Shown here: piece by piece, positions 1-5,588 of the stretch | Layout of the letters: every line of letters starts with the position of its first letter | Numbering within the stretch: the stretch's first letter is position 1 | Assembly: GCA_913773715.1 (NCBI GenBank) | Contig: CAJYHD010000682.1 | Coordinates: forward strand, 1-6,019 | Direction of reading: 5' to 3' | From: an uncultured Sphingobium sp. | Lineage (GTDB): Bacteria; Pseudomonadota; Alphaproteobacteria; Sphingomonadales; Sphingomonadaceae | Length of the DNA stretch: 6,019 nt | Notes under the pieces: model-generated | Told to the model about the DNA's origin: nothing | Seen by the model: the letters and a program-made list of their open reading frames with translations, nothing else | Database searches by the model: none | Translations under genes and position numbers: made by a program

Positions 1-156
1 GCGCGCGCCCTCGCCATCGTCACCGGCACCACGCTGGTCCGCCTGCAAGTCCGCCGCATCTTCAACCAGCCCTTCACCCGCTTCGCCACGTCCTATGGCG
101 ACGCGCTCGCATGGGTCGTGTCGGGGATCGAACCAGACGGCGCGACCACGGCATAA
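1..156 (+). CDS. C-terminal end of an unrecognised protein (5' truncated by window)
   Basis: Frame 1 is open from the first base to a TAA at 154-156 and gives the last 51 residues of a protein whose start lies outside the window. Nearly every codon ends in G or C, as expected for a real gene here, while the other plus frames give Arg/Ser/Pro-rich shadow peptides. The visible part starts with a fairly hydrophobic stretch (ALAIVTGTTLV), then a basic segment (RLQVRRIF), then FATSYGDALAWVVSG and a short polar tail. I do not recognise the family and assign no function. The gene converges on the minus-strand hydrolase cluster, so it is probably transcribed independently of it. I am fairly sure it is coding and have no view on its product. 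Confidence 0.68.
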   Translation, partial: ARALAIVTGTTLVRLQVRRIFNQPFTRFATSYGDALAWVVSGIEPDGATTA

Positions 157-193
157 GGACGACGCGAGGGCGCCGGCAACAGCTCGGCCATCC

Positions 194-208
194 AGGCCAA
201 GGCCTTTT
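194..208 (+). terminator. Weak candidate terminator after the first gene
   Basis: About 38 nt after the first gene's stop, AGGCC-AA-GGCCT forms a short inverted repeat (194-205) running into four T residues (205-208). It can fold as a 4-bp stem with a 4-nt loop followed by T's. The stem is short and the T tract is minimal, and the element overlaps the stop codon of the minus-strand small ORF. Its position between converging genes fits termination; the structure alone is weak evidence. Confidence 0.25.
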
Positions 209-386
209 ACGCGCCTCGAAAATAGCCTTTCACGCCAACAGGGCTCGCACGTACGTCCATTCGCGACCATTTCGGATGTCGCTCCGGCATCGAAATCGAA
301 TAGTCACCCCATTCCCGAAAACTGATCTCGAGGTCAGCCGCCATACGGTCGATCTGCGCAGGCTCGTCCGACGGCAAGGACGGCAT
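207..386 (-). CDS. Small hypothetical protein (59 aa) in the same frame just downstream of the hydrolase
   Basis: On the minus strand an ATG at 386-384 opens a 59-codon frame ending in TAA (209-207). The composition is mixed and protein-like, with acidic, aromatic and basic residues (for example EWGDYSISMPERHPKW near residues 25-40), unlike the Arg/Pro-rich shadows elsewhere. A GAAGGA sequence lies only 2 nt before the ATG and overlaps the hydrolase TGA, which would suit translational coupling, although the spacing is shorter than ideal. The frame is the same as the hydrolase frame: hydrolase TGA, two sense codons, then this ATG. It could be an independent small protein, a C-terminal extension reached by stop readthrough, or the remnant of a longer hydrolase. 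I see no signal peptide or membrane segment and recognise no family. No function is assigned. Confidence 0.5.
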   Translation of the reverse strand: MPSLPSDEPAQIDRMAADLEISFREWGDYSISMPERHPKWSRMDVRASPVGVKGYFRGA

Positions 387-392
387 GATCCT

Positions 393-1118
393 TCACTGCT
401 GCACCGAATCCGACGCTGCGCTGTCCAGGATCGCGGCGACGTCGTCGGGAGAGTCGATCATCAGATCGTGTCCGCCATACATGCCGAGGCAACGCCACGA
501 GGGGTCACGCGCCGCTTCTTCGGCGAATGTCCGGAACAGATGCGAATCGTAGCCCGATGCATAAATGTAAATCTTCCGGGCGATGGACTCGCGTCCCTGA
601 ACGGACGGCAAACTCTCGGTGAAGGTCAACGGCGGATGCGGCGTCATCTTCGCATCGACCCACGCCAGATCCGCTTCGTTGACGTTGAAGGCGGTGGCGG
701 GCAGCGGGCGCAACGGCCCGGCTCGTATCGCCGCCTCCAAATGGGGCCGCGCCGCCGGGTCGGCATAGTCGAGCAAACACCGGCCCGCTTCGGGTTTCAG
801 CGCATCCAGATAGACGATGGCGCGGATGCGCTGCGCCAGTTGCTCGGCAACGCCGGTGATCACCATGCCGCCATAGGAATGCCCGCACAGCACCACGTCC
901 TCCAGATCCTCCCACAGAAAGAGGTTCACCACGTCCTGGACATGTGTGGAAAGCGTGACGTCCGGACGCAGCAGGTGCGCGCGATCGGCCAGGCCAGTCA
1001 GCGTCGGCGTGAAGACGCGATGGCCGCGCCATTGCAGCCGGTCCGCCACGCGCCGCCAGCACCAGCCGCCGTGATAGGCGCCGTGTACGAGCACGATATT
1101 GCCAAGTTGCGCCGTCAT
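393..1118 (-). CDS. Alpha/beta-fold hydrolase (probable esterase), 241 aa
   Basis: A cytosolic serine hydrolase of the alpha/beta-hydrolase superfamily, similar in layout to the small plant methylesterase/hydroxynitrile lyase-like group. Near the N-terminus, strand LGNIVLVHGAYHGGW carries the oxyanion-hole HG (residues 12-13). The nucleophile elbow is GHSYGG with Ser81. Likely partners are Asp191 (in YASGYDSHLF) and His217 (in GGHDLMIDSP), giving a complete Ser-Asp-His triad. The length is normal for compact members and the final helix after the His is present, so the protein looks complete. I chose the ATG at 1118 rather than the upstream in-frame start at 1217 because homology-like sequence begins here, and the longer version would run into the receptor gene. 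GGAGGA (1136-1131) lies 12 nt upstream, with AGGG closer. It follows the receptor gene by 46 nt and is probably co-transcribed. The substrate is unknown; ester or lactone hydrolysis is inferred from the fold. Confidence 0.9.
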   Translation of the reverse strand: MTAQLGNIVLVHGAYHGGWCWRRVADRLQWRGHRVFTPTLTGLADRAHLLRPDVTLSTHVQDVVNLFLWEDLEDVVLCGHSYGGMVITGVAEQLAQRIRAIVYLDALKPEAGRCLLDYADPAARPHLEAAIRAGPLRPLPATAFNVNEADLAWVDAKMTPHPPLTFTESLPSVQGRESIARKIYIYASGYDSHLFRTFAEEAARDPSWRCLGMYGGHDLMIDSPDDVAAILDSAASDSVQQ

Positions 1119-1164
1119 CTTATCCCTATCTCCTCCGACATTCCGGAAATCGTCCGGTCCGTGC

Positions 1165-3480
1165 TTAAAACTTGAAGGAGACGTCGGCGCCGAAAGTTCG
1201 CGGTGCACCATAGACATAGGTAGCGAATCCCGTCGATTTCAGATTGTCCTGACCAAGCAGCTTATACTGCTTGTTCGAGGCGTTATTCATCCAGAAGCCG
1301 ATGTTGACCGGGAGAACGCCGCTCAGATCGATCCGCGCATTGAGCAGCGCATATTGCGGGATGTAGGTATTGTTGTTCTGGAGGATGTCCTGAACATACG
1401 CCCCCGACCGATAATAGCCCGTCGCCGAGAAGCGTACCGATCCCCGATCGAGCGGTGCGGTGTAGCTTCCGGTGATATTCGCGGTATGTGCCGGCGTCGC
1501 TGCGATCGCCAGGCCGGAAAGATCGTCGCCCGTCTGGAAACCGACCGCGTTGAGCCGGGGCGACTGGAAGCGATCGTAGCGCGCGTGGATATAGGAGTAG
1601 AATCCGGACAGCTCGACGCGTGTCGTGGGACGGTAGGTGATCTCCGCCTCGGCGCCGTAATTGGTCGAGGAGGCCGCGTTGAACGTAGCGATGAAGGTCT
1701 GCCCCTGCGGGACGATATAGGTCCCGTTTTCCACGCGCTGCTGATCCCTGTACTTGGCGTAGAACAGCGTGACATTGGTCCGGATCGGGCGTCCGAAAAG
1801 CTGCCAGTCGACCTTCGCGCCCGCCTCGTAATTGTCCACCCGTTCCGGCTTGTAGACCTGATAGGCCGGCTCGATCACACGCAGGTTGATGCCGCCCGCC
1901 TGTGCGCCCCGCCCCGCGTTGGCGAAGACCAGTGCGGCGGGCGTGATCTGGAAACTGAGCGCGGCATTGTAGGTGAAGAGCTTCGATTGGGTGGCGCCGC
2001 GCAACGTGCATGTCGCGGGGTCGAACGTCTGGGTGGCGGGGTTGTAGAACAGCGCATTTGCGCACGCAGGACTGTTGTCCGTCGGTGAAACGGTGCCGCT
2101 ATAGGTCTGCCCGGTCACGCGTAGCCTGGAGGAGGAGTAGCGGGCGCCCGCGGTGAGGGTCAGGCGATCGGTGAAATGGTAATTGGCTTGCCCGAATACC
2201 GCTTCCTCACGAGTGCGGAAGCTGTTCCGGATGTTGCTCGGGCTGATGCGCAGATAGGGCGGCAGGCCGCCCGTCGGGGTCAGCGCGAGAACGTCGATGT
2301 GGCTGCCCTGGAAGAAGTTGTTCTGCGAATAAAAGAGCCCGACGGTGTAATCGATCCTGTCAAACAGGCGGCTGCCCTGCAGCGTCAATTCGTTCGTGTA
2401 TTGGTTGGTGCGATTCGAATTCGCGATATCGAGCAGCGGGAGGGGCATCCCGGCATAGTTCGTATTGTCATCGAACCGGTCATGCCGATAACCGAAGACG
2501 TTGCGGAGCGTGGTGCCGCCGAGATCGATCGTCGTCGTGTTGGTGACGCCCAGGTTCCTGGCGTTCTGGTATAGATTTGCGGGCATGTAGGTTTCGCGCG
2601 GACCGAGCGCCAATTCCCGTGCGCCCAGCGCCGCGCAATTCGAATAGAGATAGCAACCACCGCCGAACGCGACCAGCTTGCCGGTGTTCGGCGTCTGGTA
2701 GACTTTGACATAGTCGACCATCGTCGTATTGGTGATCGCGTCGATGGGCGACCAGCGGACGATTCCGCGTACCGACCAATGGCGTTCGGCATCGAGGTCC
2801 GGCCCGGCCAGGTTCCTGGTGAAGCCATCACGATCGACCCAATTGCCGGAAACCCGCAGCGCGAGCCGGTCCGTCACCGGCACGTTCAGGAATCCTTCCA
2901 CCTCGCTGCGATGATAGTTGCCGTAGCCCGCCTTGATGCTGCCCGCGAACACGTCCGTGGGGTCATTGGGCAGGAAGATGACCGCGCCGCCGGTGGTGTT
3001 CTTTCCGAACAACGTGCCTTGCGGTCCTTTGAGAACCTGTACGTTCTGAAGGTCATAGGCGGCATAGGCGACCGAATAGGTGGACGGGATCGGAACGTAG
3101 CCGAGATAGGTGGCCACACCGCCCTGCGAGCTGACGATGCCGTTCTGCCGCGCGCCGCGAATGGAGAAATCGGGGGCGCCGCCCTGTGCTTCGGGATTGA
3201 TCACCACGCCGGGGGCGTAGAACTGGATGTCGGTGACCGTCTGAATCCGCTTCTTCTCCAGATCGTCGCCGGAGATCGCGTTGATGGTGATCGGCACCGT
3301 CTGGAGTCGCTCGTCGCTCTTGCGCGCCGTGACGACGATGTCGGTGATGCCGCTATCCGCAGCCGGGCTGTCGGGCTTCTCTTCCGGTTGCGCCTGTTGC
3401 GCCGTTTGGGCCACGACCGGCGCGGCCAGCAGCGCCACGCCGAGCGCGCTCATCGAAATGCCGATGATCCAGTGTTTCAT
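1165..3480 (-). CDS. TonB-dependent outer-membrane receptor, 771 aa
   Basis: A ligand-gated outer-membrane beta-barrel that takes up a scarce substrate using TonB/ExbBD energy. Residues 1-24 form a Sec signal peptide (KHW, hydrophobic core, then APVVA before QTAQ). The TonB box is DIVVTA at about 47-52. The plug domain runs to roughly residue 175 and includes the typical VQVLKGPQGTLFGKNTTGG stretch (147-165). The barrel follows and ends in VSFKF, with the terminal Phe used in outer-membrane insertion. Two Cys pairs, C276/C282 and C473/C491, fall in probable external loops. The ATG at 3480 is preferred over the upstream in-frame start at 3720: it begins the signal peptide and has GGGGAAGGA (3493-3485) 4 nt upstream. 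It is first in a cluster with the hydrolase and divergent from an AraC gene, suggesting substrate-induced expression. The sequence does not identify the ligand; siderophore uptake is possible, but the hydrolase neighbour favours an organic nutrient. Confidence 0.95.
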   Translation of the reverse strand: MKHWIIGISMSALGVALLAAPVVAQTAQQAQPEEKPDSPAADSGITDIVVTARKSDERLQTVPITINAISGDDLEKKRIQTVTDIQFYAPGVVINPEAQGGAPDFSIRGARQNGIVSSQGGVATYLGYVPIPSTYSVAYAAYDLQNVQVLKGPQGTLFGKNTTGGAVIFLPNDPTDVFAGSIKAGYGNYHRSEVEGFLNVPVTDRLALRVSGNWVDRDGFTRNLAGPDLDAERHWSVRGIVRWSPIDAITNTTMVDYVKVYQTPNTGKLVAFGGGCYLYSNCAALGARELALGPRETYMPANLYQNARNLGVTNTTTIDLGGTTLRNVFGYRHDRFDDNTNYAGMPLPLLDIANSNRTNQYTNELTLQGSRLFDRIDYTVGLFYSQNNFFQGSHIDVLALTPTGGLPPYLRISPSNIRNSFRTREEAVFGQANYHFTDRLTLTAGARYSSSRLRVTGQTYSGTVSPTDNSPACANALFYNPATQTFDPATCTLRGATQSKLFTYNAALSFQITPAALVFANAGRGAQAGGINLRVIEPAYQVYKPERVDNYEAGAKVDWQLFGRPIRTNVTLFYAKYRDQQRVENGTYIVPQGQTFIATFNAASSTNYGAEAEITYRPTTRVELSGFYSYIHARYDRFQSPRLNAVGFQTGDDLSGLAIAATPAHTANITGSYTAPLDRGSVRFSATGYYRSGAYVQDILQNNNTYIPQYALLNARIDLSGVLPVNIGFWMNNASNKQYKLLGQDNLKSTGFATYVYGAPRTFGADVSFKF

Positions 3481-3741
3481 GCCATCCTTCCCCACGATGC
3501 GGCTCTTTGCGGCCGCCACCGATCGACCTTGCGGCAGGATGCGGACGGTATCTTGCCCCTTTGCGATGGCGTTTGTCCAAAAATGCAGGGGCGACCGGCG
3601 GCGTGGGAGGAGCCTTGTATCGGGCGCGATTTGGCGCATGATCGCGCACGCCTCCAAGCAAACGGGACCATGACGCACGCAGATCCCGGGCGTTGGACGA
3701 GCATATGCGATCCACGACAAGGGGGGTGAGAGGAAAGGACC
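3481..3741. promoter_or_regulatory. Divergent promoter region between the receptor and araC-family genes
   Basis: This 261-bp gap separates two divergent start codons and must hold the promoters of both. The receptor ribosome-binding site is at 3485-3493 and the AraC one is AGGAAAGG at 3731-3738. I find no convincing sigma-70 -35/-10 pair for either gene; weak matches exist on both strands, as is common for activator-dependent promoters in GC-rich Alphaproteobacteria. The most notable internal structure is the direct repeat at 3637-3680, annotated separately. No coding frame here looks real. Confidence 0.6.
3637..3680. repeat. Imperfect direct repeat, candidate AraC-type operator
   Basis: CATGATCGCGCACGC (3637-3651) recurs as CATGACGCACGC (3669-3680); both share CATGA and CGCACGC and differ by three bases absent from the second copy. 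The repeats begin 32 bp and end 29 bp apart, close to three helical turns. AraC-family proteins commonly bind such direct half-sites, one per monomer. The pair sits about 60-105 bp upstream of the AraC start and about 157-200 bp upstream of the receptor start. The link to this regulator is inferred from position only. Confidence 0.35.
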
Positions 3742-4638
3742 ATGACCACAGCGTCGCCCCTCGATTCCTGGCTGGCCGCCGCGACACGATCAGGCCGCGT
3801 GCATGACGTGTTTCGCTGGAGCGAGTCGGTGGTCGCGCTTCAGGCGGACTTTTGGGACGGGCCGACCTTCGTCGCGCCGGCGCCCTCGTTTCTCGTCGTG
3901 GGGCATGCGATCCTGGGCGAAGGCGCCTATCGCTCCACCCGGATACGCCCCCGCGAGATCCACGCCTCGGGTTATGACGTGGAATGGGGCGGTTCGGCGG
4001 TCAAAGGGCGCTGGACGGCGCAGTTTCTCGCGATCGACAAACACTTTCTGTCGCAGGCGATCGACACCCATTCGGCAGGCATCATGGCGGACATCCTGAT
4101 TGCCGAACAGGCCGACGAACGCTTGCTGGCATGCCTCGATGCGCTCACGCCCGCGTTCGCGACGGCGCGCGACCCGATCTATGCGGATCATGTGGCGTTC
4201 GCGGTTTGCCGGCGCCTCGCCGCGCTTTCGGGCGCGCCGAGCGGGGAGCAGGGGCGCTACCAACTCAACCGCGCCAAGGTCGAGGCGTTCATCGAATCGA
4301 AGCTGACCGAGCCGGTATCGACGATCGCGATGGCCGCCGCACTCGATGTCTCCATCCGCGCGCTGTTTCTCTATTTCGAGAACACATTCGGCACCTCGCC
4401 CAGCCGGTATCTGCGCTCCAGGCGACTGGCCCGCGCGCGAGCGGTTCTGGAAGCTTCGGACATGCCGATCGCGGACATCGCGACGCTCTACTGCTTCTAC
4501 GATCAGGCGAAATTCACCCATGCCTTTCGCGAGGTCTACAAGACCACGCCAGCGCGCTATCGCCGGGAGCGGCGACCCACCGGCTACCCGGCAGGCGACG
4601 ACGGATCGGTGCCGTTGCACATTTCACAAACGCGATGA
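3742..4638 (+). CDS. AraC-family transcriptional regulator, 298 aa
   Basis: A DNA-binding activator with an N-terminal sensing region and a C-terminal AraC/XylS-type double helix-turn-helix (about residues 180-277). The first HTH covers VSTIAMAAALDVSIRALFLYF (192-212, interrupted here only for description). The second is in MPIADIATLYCFYDQAKF (241-258), followed by the family signature FTHAFREVYKTTPARYRR (258-275). In the second HTH the common GF..xSxF pattern reads CFYDQAKF, a modest divergence. The N-terminal 170 residues are unlike a classic cupin at sight, so the ligand cannot be guessed. Start ATG 3742 has AGGAAAGG just upstream. It is divergent from the TonB receptor/hydrolase cluster, the usual arrangement for a local substrate-responsive activator, and it converges on the TetR gene. 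Family assignment is secure; the target is inferred. Confidence 0.93.
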   Translation: MTTASPLDSWLAAATRSGRVHDVFRWSESVVALQADFWDGPTFVAPAPSFLVVGHAILGEGAYRSTRIRPREIHASGYDVEWGGSAVKGRWTAQFLAIDKHFLSQAIDTHSAGIMADILIAEQADERLLACLDALTPAFATARDPIYADHVAFAVCRRLAALSGAPSGEQGRYQLNRAKVEAFIESKLTEPVSTIAMAAALDVSIRALFLYFENTFGTSPSRYLRSRRLARARAVLEASDMPIADIATLYCFYDQAKFTHAFREVYKTTPARYRRERRPTGYPAGDDGSVPLHISQTR

Positions 4639-4656
4639 CCCGCGTGCCAACCTCCT

Positions 4657-4677
4657 GCATCGGGTCTGGACCCGTGC
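4657..4677. terminator. Hairpin after the AraC gene, possible terminator
   Basis: CGGGTC-TG-GACCCG (4661-4674) is a perfect inverted repeat. Allowing one bulged T, the stem extends to GCA/TGC, giving about 8 pairs around a 4-nt loop, 18 nt after the AraC stop codon. No T tract follows on the plus strand, so it is not a textbook intrinsic terminator. It could help termination or RNA 3'-end stability. Confidence 0.4.
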
Positions 4678-4678
4678 C

Positions 4679-4736
4679 GTATCACGCTTGTGATACCCAC
4701 GCCCAAGTCTTGGGGCACTAGCGCCGGTGAGGCGCC
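4679..4736. repeat. Three further short dyads in the araC/tetR convergent gap
   Basis: Three inverted repeats follow one another. GTATCAC-GCTT-GTGATAC (4679-4696) is perfect, with 7-bp arms. CCCAA-GTC-TTGGG (4702-4714) has 5-bp arms around a 3-nt loop. GCGCC-GGTGA-GGCGC (4721-4735) has 5-bp arms. With the hairpin at 4657-4677 they fill most of the 143-bp gap between two converging genes. The remainder (4737-4781) shows nothing I can name. No T tracts accompany them on either strand. A bidirectional termination or transcript-separation zone is plausible but not shown. Confidence 0.4.
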
Positions 4737-4781
4737 GGGCGCATCTGCACGAGACGTCGAAAGGGCTAAGCGAGGACCATT

Positions 4782-5441
4782 CTACCCGGCAATAAAATCC
4801 CGTCTGCCCAAGCAAGCCCCCTCCATCATGCCGATCGCTTCGGCCAGAAACGCATCTTCCCCCATCACGTCGTCGCCCGCTGCGATGGCGGCGTCCCGTT
4901 CGACGACCATATCGTAGAAAAGACCGGATGCATGACGCAGGCGGTACAATAGCAACGCCGACGGAAGATCTGGCCTGAGCGCGAGGTATAGCGACAATGC
5001 CTCCACGCTGGCCGGGGTCTCTGCCAATCGCGCGTTACGGATCAGCGCCCCTTGCCGCCATCGCATGGCGTTGCGAACGAACGCCGCGTAGCGATGAACG
5101 CCGGTCGAGTCCCGTAACTCGTAGTTCGGAATGACGATCGTCCGCAGGACCGCCGCAGCCACCGTAGCTTCGTGACGGCTGACCAAGTCGTCAATCATGG
5201 CGCGCCGAGCAACGTCCAGCACCGGCAATCGATACGCCCAGATCGCGCGCACGAGATCTTCTCGATCCTTGAAGTGGTAAGCGATTGCCGAATTGTTTGC
5301 AGCACCGGCCTCGATGCGCACCTGCCGCAATGACACATTCTCGATGCCTTGCTGGCCAAACAGGCGCTCCGCCGCTTCGATCAGTGCCACGGACGTATCG
5401 CCTCGCCCCCTGGCGTCTGCGCGTGCGTCGGTTTCGTTCAT
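4782..5441 (-). CDS. TetR-family transcriptional regulator, 219 aa
   Basis: A probable ligand-responsive repressor. The N-terminal TetR DNA-binding domain spans about residues 15-65: ALIEAAERLFGQQGIENVSL leads into the HTH (SLRQVRIEAGAANNSAIAYHF, about 37-57), with the family's YHF...KDREDLV junction at 55-64. The rest is a helical ligand-binding and dimerisation domain of normal size, with no recognisable ligand signature. I chose the ATG at 5441. A TTG immediately before it (5444) is an equally positioned alternative, because the GGGGGA upstream is 5 nt from the TTG and 9 nt from the ATG. The two differ by one residue. It is divergent from the SDR gene, and a perfect palindrome sits midway between the starts, so autorepression together with control of the SDR gene is likely. 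The stop is TAG at 4784-4782. Confidence 0.92.
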   Translation of the reverse strand: MNETDARADARGRGDTSVALIEAAERLFGQQGIENVSLRQVRIEAGAANNSAIAYHFKDREDLVRAIWAYRLPVLDVARRAMIDDLVSRHEATVAAAVLRTIVIPNYELRDSTGVHRYAAFVRNAMRWRQGALIRNARLAETPASVEALSLYLALRPDLPSALLLYRLRHASGLFYDMVVERDAAIAAGDDVMGEDAFLAEAIGMMEGACLGRRDFIAG

Positions 5442-5507
5442 CAAGCTTGTCCCCCGGCGGTCCTACGCGCTCGACCGAAGCCGCTTGCGTGTCAAGGACG
5501 GCCCACT

Positions 5508-5523
5508 TAAGACACGTGTCTTA
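5508..5523. promoter_or_regulatory. 16-bp perfect palindrome, probable TetR operator
   Basis: TAAGACACGTGTCTTA is identical to its reverse complement. It lies 66 nt from the TetR ATG and 65 nt from the SDR TTG, almost exactly midway between the two divergent genes. TetR dimers typically bind palindromes of about this size in such intergenic regions. Related half-sites GTGTC (5489-5493) and GACAC (5542-5546) flank it. Operator identity is inferred from symmetry and position. Confidence 0.75.
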
Positions 5524-5534
5524 GATCGAGCAAA

Positions 5535-5569
5535 CGAGCCGGACACCGGATCCGGGCCCGGCAAGCTCG
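5535..5569 (+). other. GC-rich palindromic leader structure upstream of the SDR ribosome-binding site
   Basis: Two overlapping 10-bp palindromes, CCGGATCCGG (5546-5555) and CCGGGCCCGG (5552-5561), share CCGG. They are enclosed by GCCGG/CCGGC (5538-5542 with 5558-5562) and by CGAG/CTCG-like arms (5535-5569). If transcribed, the leader could fold into a stable hairpin ending about 9 nt before the AGGAGG sequence. It could alternatively be a second protein-binding site, or simply GC-rich chance. Confidence 0.3.
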
Positions 5570-5577
5570 GCGTCAAC

Positions 5578-5585
5578 AGGAGGGG
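5578..5585 (+). promoter_or_regulatory. Ribosome-binding site that sets the SDR start at TTG
   Basis: AGGAGGGG begins at 5578; its AGGAGG core ends 5 nt before the TTG at 5589. No ATG or GTG in this frame lies nearby, and the next in-frame ATG is codon 55, after the nucleotide-binding strand. The strong site therefore decides in favour of the TTG start. Confidence 0.8.
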
Positions 5586-5588
5586 CAC

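Noticed and set aside
202..235. Direct repeat GCCTTTTACGC / GCCTTTCACGC, 23 bp apart
   Set aside because: Only 11 bp with one mismatch, lying at the end of the small ORF; no sign of a transposon footprint or operator role.
393..395. Hydrolase TGA as a selenocysteine codon
   Set aside because: The stop comes after a complete catalytic triad and final helix, there is no Cys-like active-site position there, and I see no supporting selenocysteine insertion hairpin.
111..1175. Long plus-strand ORF of 354 codons opposite the hydrolase
   Set aside because: Arg/His/Gln-rich shadow of the hydrolase and small ORF in high-GC DNA; no recognisable domain, while the opposite strand encodes a complete hydrolase.
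1099..2088. Plus-strand ORF of 329 codons opposite the receptor
   Set aside because: Antisense shadow of the TonB receptor with repetitive Arg/Val/Asp/Glu composition and no family features.
3481..3720. 80-residue N-terminal extension of the receptor from the in-frame start at 3720
   Set aside because: It would precede a clear signal peptide, which must be N-terminal, and the ATG at 3480 has its own good ribosome-binding site.
2779..3729. Plus-strand ORF of 316 codons opposite the receptor N-terminus and promoter region
   Set aside because: Antisense to the signal peptide and plug domain; composition typical of a shadow, and it would fill the divergent promoter region.
3790..4620. Minus-strand ORF of 276 codons opposite the AraC gene
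   Set aside because: Arg-rich shadow; the plus strand encodes a clear AraC protein with both helix-turn-helix motifs.
5490..5495. Consensus TTGACA (minus strand) upstream of tetR as a -35 box
   Set aside because: No acceptable -10 hexamer at 16-18 bp spacing, so I do not annotate a promoter from it.
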